Assembly: GCF_002994745.2 (NCBI RefSeq)
Contig: NC_037092.1
Location: forward strand, 86,156,398 to 86,220,397
Direction of reading: 5' to 3'
Origin: Rosa chinensis
Lineage: Eukaryota; Streptophyta; Magnoliopsida; Rosales; Rosaceae
Length of the DNA stretch: 64,000 bases
In this document: one piece after another, positions 46,200 through 59,961 of the stretch
Numbering within the stretch: position 1 is the first letter of the stretch
Layout: every line of letters begins with the position of its first letter
Made by a program: the position numbers and the translations under genes
Notes under the pieces: model-generated
Databases searched by the model: none
The model's input: only the letters and a program-made list of their open reading frames with translations
Told to the model about the DNA's origin: nothing

Positions 46200-47203
46200 T
46201 AGCCTCAGATCTGTAGATCTTGAGGTTCGTGAACCTCAGAGTTGTAAGCCAAGTGAAGGAGATAAGGATTGCAGTATGAGGAGAACGAAGAAAGAAAACA
46301 GAGGTCGAAGGCTCGAAGAACTGAAGAAGAGACAGAAGAAGAAAAATAGACTACAGAGGAAGAAGAAAGAGAAGGTCGCAGCGGGGCGTGACTACCCATT
46401 CTAGGCCCGATACGACCCCAAACATTCCACCAAAGATTTTCTTGCTCATCTACCCAAACTAATAGTGCAACGGCCCTTTTGGGCTCTGAAAATAAATAAA
46501 TTACAAACCGTGCCACTACCCTCTAACACCACAACTTGATTAGTTTTCTTTTCAGTTCTCTCTCTCTCAAAAGTCAAAACCGTTTGAAACTCTCCCTCCC
46601 CCCATTGCTAGCCGATTCTCTCTCTCTAACTATGGGTAATTGGGTAAACGACCACGATACTCATCGAACACCGATGATTCAGATTCAAGGTCCGGCAGTG
46701 GTTATATTTTCTCTGACTTCAAAAATATCGAAAGAGGTAAAAATTGAATTTCCGACTTCGTTTATCAAATTTTCAAGTTTTCTACGGAATCGATTACTTA
46801 TATCTTCGTTTTAAACTTGTTGATAGCCTAAATTTGGTTCATATCTGTGAAATTTGTGAAATAGATTTTGCATATTCGAAAATATGTGAAATCTAGGATT
46901 TCTGGTGCATATCCGTGAGATACTGGTGTGAATGTTGTTTTGTACTTATAAACTGTTAATTGACTAAAAATGGAGGCTTATTAAAAGCCTATTATGGAGT
47001 CAAAACAAGATTATTACCCTCCAATAATATGTCTATTGATGGGCAATTATCATTGCGATGTTTATTTTGAAAGCCTAAGGAGGTATGTTAGGTGGTGTAA
47101 CAGTTATTGACATCCAATAATGTGTTTTTTGGTGGTGAGTAATAAGCGAGAGCTTGACTTTGAAAATCTAGGGTTTATATGTTCAAATATGTTAAAGAAT
47201 ATT

Positions 47204-47242
<39 letters not shown>

Positions 47243-47359
47243 TTGTGTTTATTAAAGTACATTAATCTGTTATTGATTGAAAATAAAGATTTTTTTTTTT
47301 GTGATCTATTGGTTGCCCCCAAATAATGTCTTTATTGGGTGTCAGTAATCACATAAACT
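46200..47359. other. Upstream intergenic region, repeat-derived in part
   Basis: Purine-rich minus-strand promoter-proximal DNA to about 46500. From about 46540 there is plus-strand CT-rich sequence with a short open stretch beginning at an ATG (46632) and ending at a possible donor near 46735. CCAATAAT/TATTGATG repeats at 46980-47340 resemble the internal motifs of the MULEs at 30.5 and 34.4 kb. (TA)n at 47209-47236. No gene assigned. Confidence 0.4.
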
Positions 47360-47626
47360 TTGGAAGAAGATTGTCCAAAGCTAAAAAATAAGAACAAAGG
47401 CACTCATGCCAATGCGGCGTTTAGTGAGGATGAGTCTGATTTCGTTCTCACTATTGCATCTAATTGTGTTGCATCTGCTGCTGAACCTGATTCATGCCGT
47501 ATTGCTAAACTTCTGCCTATATTTAACCTTTCTAAAACATGTTACGTAAAGCTATTTTTGTTAAACCTTTTAGATCTTGGCCTAAACAAAACAACGTTTA
47601 ACCTGCAAATTACTCTGTTTGATTGA
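47360..47626 (+). pseudogene. Copia gag fragment
   Basis: The translation begins EEDCPKLKNKNKGTHANAAF and continues SEDESDFVLT. The DCPKLKNK stretch is the end of a copia Gag zinc knuckle (GHxxxDCPK) and its following linker. The upstream Cys and the rest of gag are missing, so this is a small relic. Confidence 0.6.
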
Positions 47627-50404
47627 TCATATGTACTTGTATACAAACATGTGAAGATATATACTTGATTTTGACTTATGGGCACATATATTCTTTTTTC
47701 TTTTCTTCTTTGGTCTGGAAATACTTCAATTAAAGGCTCAAAAGAGCGCAAAAGAGTACAGAGATCAATACGTACGTACAACACAATAGCATTAAGGAAC
47801 ACAAACCAGCTAAGCTATACTGATAACACAGGAAGGAGTGAATTTAGTAAAGGCACTAAAGGAGGCTAAGGCAGTCTATCAACCAATGTGTGTGTGCGTG
47901 TGTACGCTCGCGCGTGCGTGTGTGTGTGAGTCTAGACTCTAGACTTCATTGTATTACTTTTGGTCATTACTCATAAGAGTTAAGTATCTATCTATATTAC
48001 AAGATACACATGCAGGAAACGGATTTTCACCACAAGATAGAGGAGCGAAAATTGGGCTTCCTAGCAAATTTTTTTCTTTTGATGAATGATATTTCTTTTT
48101 CTTCACACCAACAATCCAGTTAATTCACAATTAAAAGGTTTCCTGTATTATATATCAGATCCTCGGGAGCAACTCATCTCCCAATTTGTTAGAAAGGAGC
48201 TCAGAAAGTTTTGCATTTGAAGCCTTGTCAAGGGCTCCAAATTTCCACATAACATGAAGTATGTGCATGACAAACTTGCATCATCATGGATATGAAAGAC
48301 TGACATGACAAACTTGTACCCAAAAGTAGTAGACTGAAACCAAAGAATCGATGAACTGACCTAGTACTCAATCATGAGTAAATCATGTTACTAACTGAAA
48401 GCACATCTAATATTATTACCCAAGAAAAAAGTACAGACATTACTTATTCCAGGTGAATGGTAGTGTACATGAAATTACCATGTTCATTTATTAGGCCTCC
48501 TCAGCAGTGGCCGTCGTAGGAAAGGCAGTACTGATGAGGATAGCCTATCCATGATAAGGAGCAAAAACCTGCTATAAGAAGCTGTAGGAACCAGAGATAT
48601 GAGGGAGTTCCCCCTGCCAATAAACATTGGAATTACAGTGGAGTACCAAATGTCCAAAAGTTAGATCTAAAGCTAACATAAAACAGGAATCCAATAGACA
48701 ATCATAGAATCTTGCAAATTAAGCTAAAGACCTCTTTTCATTGGTACTTGCATGATTAATGAAGGGGTATTAAAAAGGAATTGCAACAATCAAACAGTCG
48801 AACCATCTTCTATTGTACATTGAGCTTTTACAAATAATCTGTTTTTGTTCCACAGCATCGGTCAGGTATTTGAATTGGAACTTAAGAGTAACACAGAACA
48901 ACTACAATGATGAGAGCACGAACTAGTTAATGATGTTACTAAAATTTCAGGACAGAGATAAACAAAGAGAAATTCTGAGAATGAAAAATGCAGACTTTAG
49001 AGATACGTACACATTGGTAAAAATGTGCTTGATCATAACGGTGAGCATATCAAGTATCACTTCATTAATGGTAGGAATTTTATGAGATGACTGTTGGACT
49101 CCCTTTAGTCATTTTTAACGTCGTGATACTAGATCATCAACCTTGAATATAATGACAAACCAGTGAAAAAAATCTCAATATCAACGTACTCTAAGCGAAC
49201 TCGTGATAGAAAATTAATGTTGATAGCATAATGAGTGAAGTATATGCTGAAATTCTATTTTTCCACTCGTGTAGCATAAAATGATCTCGCTACGTACTTT
49301 TGTTATCCGCAGCGGGAAAACAAATTCACTTGAAAACACCACTGCCTGCAGTTGCAATTTTATATGAACCAAGTACTAGGACATCGGGTGCTAAACAGAT
49401 CGAAGCTACATTTCAATCTGCCGAGTTCCAGGGCACAATGATCTACACTAGAAAAAATGAAAACATAAAAATGCAGCAATGAAATCAGACAAATAAGGTG
49501 TGGAAAAAACCTTCTGTACCAAAATCTACACTCGAAAGAGCAGTACTCTATCTGATTAAAGTCATGCATCACGTACAATTTCATCAACCTGCACCCACAT
49601 CCATACAAAATTAAAAGAAAGCAACTCATCAAAATCGCCTTCTTTTCTTCACTTGCCAACTTTTGGTCTTTAACCAAGCAATGTATTACTATTTCAAGGG
49701 TTGTACAGTTGTACTATACGATTGATTTGGAGTTTCATACTAAAACCCAAAGATACAAGGATTTGTAATACAAGTCTCAGATCAAAAAGTGAAGCAATAC
49801 CAATATAAGCATATATAGGGAGCCAGATGCCAAAGCGAAACCCAAAATACCATCAAACAATACTATCCACCAGGTTCTGTATACTTTGAAACCAATAGAA
49901 AGAAGAACTGAATCCAAAGTTTGATTAGAGTTTGTAGATTTTGGTACAATAGGAATACACAAAAGCAAAGGTAAAGGAGCATAATTGTAGAGCTTTGGAG
50001 TGAACCAGCTACAGTACTGAGAGGAAGTTGGCGGAATTTCAAATGAGAGAGGAGGAAGGAGACAACCACAGGCTGCAGGAAGAAGCGAGTGATCTCCACG
50101 CGCGGAACCGGAGCGTTCAGTGAAGCTGAGCGGCCACCTCTTCGAATGCGTCTGCGCGGTCTTTGCTCGGTTGGCAGGTTGGCACTACGTACGGAGCTAT
50201 TAAATTTGGGTGGTCGGGTTCCTCGAATGACCCGACCCATGTATTTGGGCCTAGTCTATTTTAAAAACTGGGCCATTGTACAGTTTGGTCAATAGTGGGT
50301 GGGCCCAGGCCTCATGGTGCCAGAAGGAGGGAGGAGATCAACAGCCCTAATTTTCTGTAATTCAATTTCGTCACCTATTTAATGTAGCGAAATTTGTTTA
50401 GTGA
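47627..50404. other. Intergenic sequence, no gene recognised
   Basis: A GT/GC-rich simple repeat lies at 47886-47928. A plus-strand open stretch at 49300-49482 follows an acceptor-like ATCCGCAG and has coding-like composition (60 codons) but no family I recognise. Minus-strand ORFs at 49777-50240 include hydrophobic stretches but no known domain. The rest has nothing I can support. Confidence 0.4.
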
Positions 50405-50409
50405 GAAAG

Positions 50410-50530
50410 TTTTTTTTTTTTTTTTTAAGAGGATCAAATGATTTCACTCATATTCCTATAGTGACTTGAATCCAGAACATGGATCCTAGGTAGTGGGCGC
50501 CTTAACCACTGACCTAACACCACTTCGTCA
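50410..50530 (-). mobile_element. tRNA-derived SINE fused downstream of a U6 sequence
   Basis: On the minus strand: an A-box-like GGTCAGTGGTTAAGGCGCC and a B-box-like GGATTCAAGTC, then a short body and a poly-A tail (poly-T on the plus strand at 50410-50426). Its 5' end directly abuts the 3' end of a U6 snRNA sequence. Confidence 0.75.
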
Positions 50531-50533
50531 AAA

Positions 50534-50630
50534 ATATTTGGACCATTTCTCAATTTATACGTGTCATGCTTGCGCAGGGGTCATGCTAATCTTCTCTGTA
50601 TCGTATCAATTTTATCGGATGTCCCCGAAG
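50534..50630 (-). pseudogene. U6 snRNA pseudogene
   Basis: The minus strand reads CTTCGGGGACATCCGATAAA..., retains the ACAGAGAAGATTAGCATG region, and ends GAGAAATGGTCCAAAT. It matches plant U6 over about 97 of about 102 nt with several substitutions and lacks the first few bases. No upstream sequence element or TATA at the expected spacing is visible beyond 50630. The continuous join to a SINE indicates a retrotransposed copy, not a working gene. Confidence 0.88.
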
Positions 50631-50820
50631 ATGATCAATTTTGAAGGGAGTGTACAAAATTAGGTAAGGTAAGAAATAAGACTCTTTCTTGTATTTAATC
50701 AGTCAATCACCATATATGTGTGAAAAAAATTAGGATGTGGTCTATCTTGCTCTTCTTTTTGCTTTTCCCTTTTTGTTGGGTATTTATTTTGTATAATGGA
50801 AATTTTCATCGGAGAGAATC

Positions 50821-53560
50821 TGACAGGACCCGCTCCGGATTTCACCCCGAAATCCGAAGTGGCCCTGCGGGGCCCACTTTAAAAGAAATTCTACCAAAAA
50901 TTTGGCGGAACTTCCTCTAAAAGTACGCTACCCAAAACCTGTAGGAAAACATTTACACCTCTAAAACATTCATCCTTATTCTCCTTGAGCCACCTGCTCT
51001 CCAAATCACAACTCCAATTTCACATATAGTTGTCTCCACCCCAATACAATATTGATCCCACAGATTATCAGAGCAACACTAACCCACTAGGTAACAACGA
51101 AAACAAAAATAGAATGAGTACGCAGAAGCAAAGCTGTTGGCTATCCTCGACTCCATGTACGCCCGACCTCAATTAACCTAGCCTGCAAACTGGGCATTTG
51201 AAACCGAAGGGCCCAGAGGAAAAATATTGAAAAACACGTTAGTGTGAGTGGACAAAATAAACAACTAGCTAAATAATTTAAAAGAAGTAAAGTTGTAATA
51301 CTTTCCCGCATTTATTTAAATTTATAAAACTTCGATGCATGCAACGTTTATAAAACATATTTCTTTAAACCAGGAAACTGGAAACTATAACTCAAACCTG
51401 CTGAGTATCGTATCATCGGACTAGACCCCACTAGCCCAGAAGTAATATAAAGGTAGGGGAAGAAGATAGTCATAAGAATGAGCCTCCCAGGCTCGGGTGA
51501 TACTCCTGTTATATACCCACACGCCACTAAGTGTAGCAGTTAGGATACTGGGCTTCAGCATTACTATCACAAAGACAGTAACCAGCGCCACAAAAGCAGA
51601 CGGGTTTCGGTGATCCCATCACCTCGCCACAAAGGCGGAAGATCAATGCTAGCAATGATAATAGTCACCCAAAGTATGGCAAAAGAAAATCCAAAAACCA
51701 TATAAATCCATAAAGCTTCCCCAACTCTCGCAAGTGAATTTCCAACGACGTGTCCCACACGCCAAGATAATCTCAAGTCAATAGCAGAACGGCGAGATCA
51801 AACAAAATCATAATTCTCAAACCGAAATCATTACTAAGGCATTCCCAATGCCAAAACCAAAGATCGAATAAATAAACAAGAATTAATTCCATCAAAATCC
51901 CATTTCGAAAATCTTTCAGAAATCTCAAATCGACAAATAGAAACATAATATAAATAGTATAATTCCGGAAATCACCTCGGAAATAATTCGTCGAAAATCA
52001 TGCTTTCAAATAAAAGTCATATATCAGAGATACTTATCGAAGGCTCAAAATCCATTTCCGAATCATAATTGAAAATAATGTATAATTAATCTCTAAAAAT
52101 AAATCATATTTCCGAAATTAAATCATAAATCCAAATCCGAGCATAATAAGTTCATATCCGAAAGTCATGGAAAATCAATGTCAAATTATAATCCAAGACA
52201 AAATATCATGCTCGATAAATAAAATGATAATTAAATAAACCAATAATTTCAAAATAAATGCATGCATCATTTACTTAAAAACAAAACTCCACTCACAGTT
52301 CTATTCCGACGATCACGTATACGAGTTCCTTCATCGAGCAAAAGCTCGGTACCTCATCCTGTACACAATTATTCGTACATAAATAATTACCGGACGGAAA
52401 ATAATTTTACGATAATCAACAATTAAGTCTCAAAACCCAAAACCTCAACTTCTCCAATTCTCTTCCACATCCAACCAAACTTCACCAACACTGCCCACTC
52501 GTCGATTTCAGACTATATAACAATTATGGAGGAAATCCGACAATCGGATTCACGATTAACATTAACCGAAATCCAAATCTTTAGAAATTTATAACCAATT
52601 CAAAACTCCACCAATCCTCACCAAACTTCATATATAAGCTCTATGATAATTATAAAATTTAACTAGCCAAAAATTGAAATTAAAAAGCTACCCTAGCCGC
52701 CGCTACCACCGCCACTGCCACCAACTCCAATGGCCACCAAAATTTGGCAGTAGCACCTTCACAACACACCCATTAATTCTTTCAACTGTGACCAAGTTAG
52801 AAAATGAGCGGAAATACCTCAACAATTAAGGGGAATGTTGAACCCGAATCATGAATAGTAACCTCAAACTTCAAACCGTCGATTCTTCCTCCACCCTTCA
52901 AATCTCGGCAAAAGCTTTCGGGAGCATCATCTGCATCCCATGGCGCTTCCAATAGACTAAGTTTTATCGCCAGGGGTGGCCGGAATCGGAAGATATCAGC
53001 TGGTGAAGGGAGGCGATTTCCAGCTCGAGCTGTGCAGCTTCTCGGCCTTGTAGCGCCCTCCACAGTTCGTTTTTCACCCTGATGTCTCTGAGAAGTTATA
53101 GACAACGTCAAGGTGAGAAAAATTGCTTTTGGAATCAAGTCGATTGGAGGCCTGTGGAGGAAGATATGGTCGGACAAATAAGACCCCAGAAAACCCGACA
53201 GGGAGTGGAGAGGAGAAAGACTGAAAGAGGGAGAGCTCGGTAAGTTTCTGGAAAAATATGGAAACTTACCACAGTAGTTTCTCTATATATAGCAAGTTAC
53301 TATGAACAGTAATTTTAGTATTTTGGCCATAACTTTTGCATACGAACTCCGATTTAAGCGTACTATATATGCGCAGACTCGGTTTAATGTCCGCTACAAC
53401 TTTTGTGAAGAAAATTTTCTCAAATTTTGACCCGAACAAAAAGTCAACTTTTAGGGCCACTAAAAGTATCGAAATAAAGTTTTAAAAAAAAAATGAAAGT
53501 AATTGTCGTTTACCGTCCAAATGACTAGTAAACTGGTATCTTGAGGTACGGGACATAACA
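50821..53560 (-). mobile_element. 3' LTR (2740 bp) of a non-autonomous minus-strand LTR element
   Basis: On the plus strand it starts TGACAGGACCCGCTCC and ends GGGACATAACA, with TG...CA termini. It is almost identical to 56944-61053 minus the nested hAT element, apart from small indels. The left flank GAATC (50816-50820) resembles the right flank GAAAC (61054-61058) with one mismatch. ORFs inside are short and shared by both LTRs; none has a domain. Confidence 0.9.
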
Positions 53561-53575
53561 ATCTCCCCTCCTTAT
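53561..53575 (-). other. Polypurine tract
   Basis: AAGGAGGGGAGAT on the minus strand abuts the start of the 3' LTR (TGTTATGTCCC), the usual place for plus-strand priming. Confidence 0.8.
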
Positions 53576-56500
53576 ATAAATTTCGCCCTCGAAATTTCAT
53601 GCCGGTTAAAAAAGAAAAGGCACACCAATTGATTCAAAATATCACAATCTCAAAACTCTTCAAACTCTTCCTTAGATTACGCTTTCATTTTTGTAACCTC
53701 AAATCAACAACCAACAGAAACTCTTATGATCCCCACTACAAAAGCAATGAAAACATGCTTATAATCCAAAATTATCAACGTCCAAAGTCGAATCACTTGT
53801 CTTATTGAACCATGTAGCACCATAAACTCGCAAGTACATGAATTCCGGTGTAAAAGAAAATTCATTTCAATGGTTAGCTTAGATAACAGATGGTATTGAC
53901 GTCACAAACCACCCTTTTAAAATTATAGCATTCATAACTTTCTCATAAAAGTCGCTTAGTGAAGATCCAACTCATTCACCATCAATATTATGATAACCAT
54001 AAGATGGTCATTGCTAATTGACAATTCCAAAACAAATAACATCCTTAGCTACCACAAGACAACACTTCCTTCCTTGTTTGTTTGTGCTTAAATTCCTAAT
54101 CGAAGATCGTTCACATAAAGGTCCCATAGTAGTCAAACATACAAAGGTCAACCTCGAATGAACCTATAAGTTCTTAATCAAGTAGGTTATGGGGGCCACT
54201 ACACTTCCGCTGCGCTACTCTGATACCTGACTAAAATCATTGGTCCAACCTTGAAATGACGTTCCAAGTCAATTAGGAAAAACTCATTTGATAGCTATCT
54301 TTCTAGCCACACATATAACACCTCCCTCAAAAACTTTTTATAAGTACGATAATGTGGAAAACTTTTCTAAATCAAATGTGTCTCAAGAGATCTACTGATT
54401 ATCAATGCCTCCAATCAAAACTGTTAATATTTCTCACAAGTTAGTACTCACTTAACTGCCACGTCATGTAGCATGCCTTCAGAAATCCGGTGCAAGCAAA
54501 AATTATAACTACTAACTCCACTCTAGCTCAATGAACCAAATCCGGAAGAATATGCATCACACTCAAGTCTTTGTTAGCCGAGACTACACTTCTTTAATAG
54601 TCATAGATCTGAAATCTGGTCAAATCCATGTCGTTCTCGTTGATCTCTATTGCCCCAAATGATATTCTTAATTCATACGCAGGTAATTCTCACTACCGAG
54701 AGCACCACAATCTGAATTACTAGATGCTAGACTTGAATTTCGATCAATCCAAAATAAAATAGCTTTCTTATTCAGTTAGGAAAACTCTCTCTTATAACTA
54801 CTCCACCAGCCTTAAGTAGAAACATCTCCAACTAACCGTCTGACAAAACCTTATGACAATTTCATTACAGATACGACATACGACATTGCAGAAATTTTCC
54901 AAACCCTGTATGTACCAAATCCTTTAATGGACTACGATGTCTCCAACAACACCAGTAGATGCTCCAAATCTGATCCAAGAGTTGACCAACTAGATTAGAA
55001 ACTCAATACTTGAAATGAACGATTCTCAAACTGAAACCTTGCCAGTCATTATAATTTGATCGATTCCATAGCAGCCGAACTCAAACATTCTGAAGGAAAG
55101 GTTTACCTCCATTCATGACTGAAAAACCTTATGTTCGAAGCAATCTGTAAATGGTTCGATAAGTAAGCAAAAGTGCATCATGTTACGTGGACGTAAAACG
55201 TAAAGTACCTCGAAAGACTTGTAGAGAAACCCATCATTGAATGCTACCAGAAACTGAAACTTGTTGACTATCGTTGCCCTCAAAGAAAAATACTGCCAAA
55301 CCTTTGCCAGAACTCAAAGATTTTAAATTAAGATCATAACCACATCACCTAGCACTTCCACTTGAATTACTATGGACACCCCGTGAGGTTACTACGACTA
55401 TTTCTTGATCCCAAGTTCAACAATTTCACCCAAATGGATATCCAATGACACTCAATAGCACCTTCATGCGCAATAAAAGTGAACACAACCGTTGTAAGAC
55501 GATCCAAATGTCATTGATTTTTGAAACCTTTCAAAACCTCAATACTCCCTTTTGTGCTTTTAATTGGTTCCAACTTCCAAATTTCGCTACACGCTTCATC
55601 CTCCCCTGACAACAACACCAGTTTTATGATGAAGGACACCCGTCTAACATCTCGTATCACCTCCAGCGATACCAAGATCTGAAAGTGGTCCCACCACACT
55701 TCCAATCAAATTCCAAGTTCAACCCATAAGGGGTTTGACTCAGAATATAACTTAGAACTCTGATCAAACTATGACCGGAAATACTTCCTGAGTCAACTGG
55801 GAAAACCCATGTCCTTAGAGTTACTCTACTTACTACTCTTATAAAATCTCAACCATTCCATCTAACAATTGCTCCATCAAAAACTTACCACAATTCAATC
55901 CCTCTGACTTTACGATTCAGAATTCGAATCAAACTCCGTATCACATAGTAATTCACTTGAACCACTATGGATACCTAACGATGTCACTACCATCAATCCC
56001 CGAAATTGCGTTAAACCATTTCACCTAAAATCAAACCAAAGACACACACTCACGTACAATATCCTTTACAAAGAGTTGGTTCTAATCCTCTCCATTATTT
56101 ACCGACCAAGATCAAACTCCATTGCAAAACTTTAAGTGTCCCGTCTAGTTAAACTTAAACACAAAACGGCTTCAAAACTCACTTCAGTTCATCTCCATAC
56201 TCACTACGATCCAAACTTAAGAAGACATATTCATAACTCAAAGAGCCAAAAATCAATTTCCTTCACTTGAACAACAATATGTCCACAAGTCATGGTCAGG
56301 TCAACAACCCATGGTGACCAAATAGAGGAATTTCCAATCCGGTTTTCTTTGTGAATTGCAAAGTATCGTTCCAAAATGATGTTCGCAACATCCACCACGT
56401 CTACGTGACACATTCCCCGAAACTCAGTTCAAAGTCAGAACCACTATTACTATTAGTCCCACTTCAAATAACCCTTATGATTCTAGGTATTCGTAGATGA

Positions 56501-56929
56501 CCTAAATCTATAGTCTCTCGTCTCAGTCACTCAAACACGAAATCAAACTCCATTTTCGCACCTTAAACCTTGCCCAACAAACTTACTGGCACCCAGTAAA
56601 AAAATAACCACAAAATTTTCTCAAATCATACTTCGTAGCACAACTCGAAATTGTAGAGTAGTCTTACTCTACCATCAGTAGGGAAAATGTGCAAAACATG
56701 CGAAAATCCGTTACTCAACGAAAACCCTAGGAGGTCTGCGTACAAGAGGCATTAGCACCTAAAGGAACATCATCTAGACATGCACCTTACACACTTAATG
56801 AATACATCAGCACGAAGAGTAAACAATGAGGAACCGCTGCAGTCGAACCATCACTCGGGAGGTACTGTGTAACATCAAGCATATAAGGTGACAAGATAGA
56901 AACAAGACTACAGAATCTGACAACCTAAT
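53576..56929 (-). mobile_element. Internal domain of a LARD-like element, non-coding
   Basis: About 3.35 kb between the polypurine tract and primer site without gag, protease, RT or integrase motifs on either strand. The longest ORFs are about 60-70 codons. This fits a large retrotransposon derivative (LARD), which would need proteins from an autonomous partner, perhaps a chromovirus. Confidence 0.75.
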
Positions 56930-56941
56930 GCTCTGATACCA
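56930..56941 (-). other. Primer binding site (initiator Met tRNA)
   Basis: TGGTATCAGAGC on the minus strand, two bases after the end of the 5' LTR, matches the 3' end of plant initiator methionine tRNA and fixes the element's orientation. Confidence 0.88.
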
Positions 56942-58624
56942 ACTGACAAGACCCGCCCCGGATTTCACCCTGAAATCTGAAGTGGCCCTGCGGGGCCCAC
57001 TTTAAAAGAAATTCTACCAAATATTTGGCGAAACTTCCCCTAAAAGTAGGCTACCCAAAACCTGTAGGAAAACATTTACACTTCTAAAACATTCATCCTT
57101 ATTCTCCTGGAGCAACCTGCTCTCCAAATCACAACTCCAATTTCACATATAGTTGTCTCCACCCCAATACAATATTGATCCCACAGATTATCAGAGCAAC
57201 ACTAACCCACTAGGTAACAACGAAAACAGAAATAGAATGAGTACGCGGAAGCAATGTTGTTGGCTATGCCTCGACTCCATGTACGCCCGACCTCAATTAA
57301 CCTAGCCTGCAAATTGGGCATTTGAAACCTAAGGGCCCAGGGGAAAAGTATTGAAAAACACGTTAGTGTGAGTGGACAAAAATAAACAACTAGCTAAATA
57401 ATTTAAAAGAAGTAAAGTTGTAATACTTTCCTGCATTTATTTAAATTTATAAAACTTCGATGCATGCAACGTTTATAAAACATATTTCTTTAAACCAGGA
57501 AACTGGAAACTGTAACTCAAACCTGCTGAGTATCGTATCATCGGACTAGACCCCACTAGCCCAAAAGTAATATAAAAGTAGGGGAAGAAGATAGCCATAA
57601 GAATGAGCCTCCCAGGCTCGGGTGATAGCCTCCCAGGCTAAAGTACTCCCATATACTCCCGTTATATACCCACACGCCACTAAGTGTAGCGGTTAGGATA
57701 CTGGGCTTCAGCATTACTATCACAAAGACAGTAACCAGCGCCACAAAGGCGGACGGGCTTCGGTGATCCCATCACCTCGCCACAAAGGCGGAAGATCAAT
57801 GCTAGCAATGATAATATATAGTCACCCAAAGTATGGCAAAAAAAAAATCTGAAAACCACATAAATCCATAAAGCTTCCCCAACTCTCACAAATGAATTTC
57901 CAACGACGTGTCCCACACGCCAAGATAATCTCAAGTCAATAGCAGAACGGCGAGATCAAACAAAATCATAATTCTCAAATCGAAATCATTACTAAGGCAT
58001 TCCCAATGCCAAAACCAAAGATCGAATAAATAAACTAGAATTAATTCCATCGAAATCCCATTTCGAAAATCTTTCAGAAATCTCAAATCGACGAATAGAA
58101 ACATAATATAAATAGTATAATTCCGGAAATCACCTAAGAAATAATTCGTCGAAAATCATGCTTTCAAATAAAAGTCATATATCGGAGATACTTATCGAAT
58201 GCTCAAAATTCATTTCCGAATCATAATTGAAAATAATGTATAATTAATCTCCGAAAATAAATCATATTTCTGAAATTAAATCGTAAATCCAAATCCGAGC
58301 ATAATAAGTTCATATCCGAAAGTCATGAAAAATCAATGTCAAATTATAATCCAAGACAAAATATCATGCTCGATAAATAAAACGATAATTAAATAAACCA
58401 ATAATTTCAAAATAAATGCATGCATCATTTACTTAAAAACAAAAGTCCTCACGTATAAGAGTTCCTTCATCGAGCAAAAGCTCGGTACCTCGTCCTGTAC
58501 ACAATTATTCGTACATAAATAATTACCGGACGGAAAATAATTTTACGATAATCAACAATTAAGTCTCAAAACCCAAAACCTCAACTTCTTCAATTCTCTT
58601 CCACATCCAACCAAACTTCACCAA

Positions 58625-59961
58625 CAGGGCCGGTCCTGAGCTTTTTGATGCCCAGGGCGAAATTTTGTGTGTGTGCCCAACTAGCCTAAATAGACATGTA
58701 ATAATTCTTTCAAATGTCATACTCTAAATTTTTTTTTTAAGGGGCTATTACATAGAGAAACATTATACAACGGGAACATAAAGTGATAAAACCAAAACCA
58801 CATATAAAAAAGTTTACAAATCATCTAAAATGATGTCTTCTTGCATTTCTTAAAGCAAAATCATCAATTATCTTTTCATAGTCAACATTTGCCAACATAT
58901 TTCTTTCAATGGTTAAAATAGTTAATCCATTTAGCCTATCTTGAGTCATGTAGTCCGCAGATAAGATTTTAATTTCAAAAAACTTGATTTTAATAATTTT
59001 AATTTTAAAAAAAACTTATTTCAGCTGATGTTACCGTCACCGGTATAGTCAATAAAATCCTGTAGGCAACCATAACACTTGGAAACATATCCATTTTCTA
59101 TGCAAACTCCATAATTTAAATGGATGTCCAAGGCCTATCTGTTTCATATGCCTCATTCGGCAACATCTCCTGCAAAACCCTCACCACTTCTCAAAGCAGT
59201 TTCAAGATTCTCAAACAACAGCTTTTCAATTCTGATCGAGACTGACTTGCAAATCTAACTTCACCTAATATTGAAAATTTAAAACCGATGAATGAGCAAG
59301 TTGTTAGAAAGCACTTTGAATAATAATTGATAAACATTGGAGCATAGAATAATACTTGAAAATCTGATATTGAGTAAACGTTGCAACCAATTTAAAGAAA
59401 AAATTTGTTGGGTTTCAAGATTTGGGACTTGAGAGAGAGAGAGAGACTTTTGCCGAAACTATTCTTTTCACTAGCTACTACGATGAAGTGAAGAAGAAAG
59501 AGGAGGAAGAGGAGAATCTGGAGAAATGAAGAAGAATGGTTGCGGGCTTGTGGCTAAGTGGAAAGAGATGGGAGTATATAAAGTACACTTAAATTATTAA
59601 AAAGAAAAAAAGAACAAAGAAAGAGAAAGGGATTAAAAAGATATTATAGGAGTGTATAGGGTAGGTTTTGTATTTTATTAGAGAAAAAGATTTTATATAG
59701 TATAAAGTATAATTAAAAAGAAAAAGATAACAAAGAAAGAGAAAAAGATGGGGGTAGTGCGGTGGTGGCAGAGAGACATAGAGAAATGGGAGTGAGGGAG
59801 TCCATAGGGCATAGGGTAGGGTTTTGACCGTTTTGTAATTTATAATAAAAAATTTATTAGAGAAAACTATAGTATAGAGAAATGGGAGAGAAATCCGGTG
59901 CCCCCATCAATTTTGGGCCCTGGGCTGTTGCCAACACTGCCCATGGGCAAGGCCGGCCCTG
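58625..59961. mobile_element. hAT element (1337 bp), TSD TTCACCAA
   Basis: Inverted ends CAGGGCCGGTCC and (reversed right) CAGGGCCGGCC. The exact 8-bp duplication TTCACCAA lies at 58617-58624 and 59962-59969. The left LTR of the host element shows the empty site. Only the 3' end of a transposase remains. Confidence 0.93.
58821..58985 (-). pseudogene. hAT transposase C-terminal fragment
   Basis: The minus strand encodes a segment with RLNGLTILTIERNML followed by NVDYEKIIDDFALRNARR and a stop at 58821-58823. This is the conserved tail of plant hAT (zinc-finger MYM-type) transposases. The rest of the roughly 700-residue protein is missing, so the element depends on other copies. Confidence 0.72.

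Noticed and set aside
50534..50630. Functional U6 snRNA gene
   Set aside because: It lacks the first bases, has substitutions, lacks visible upstream elements and is fused to a SINE.
51567..53177. Conserved short ORFs in the LARD LTRs (also at 57556-60800)
   Set aside because: They recur because the LTRs are copies; stops and frame differ between copies and no domain is present.
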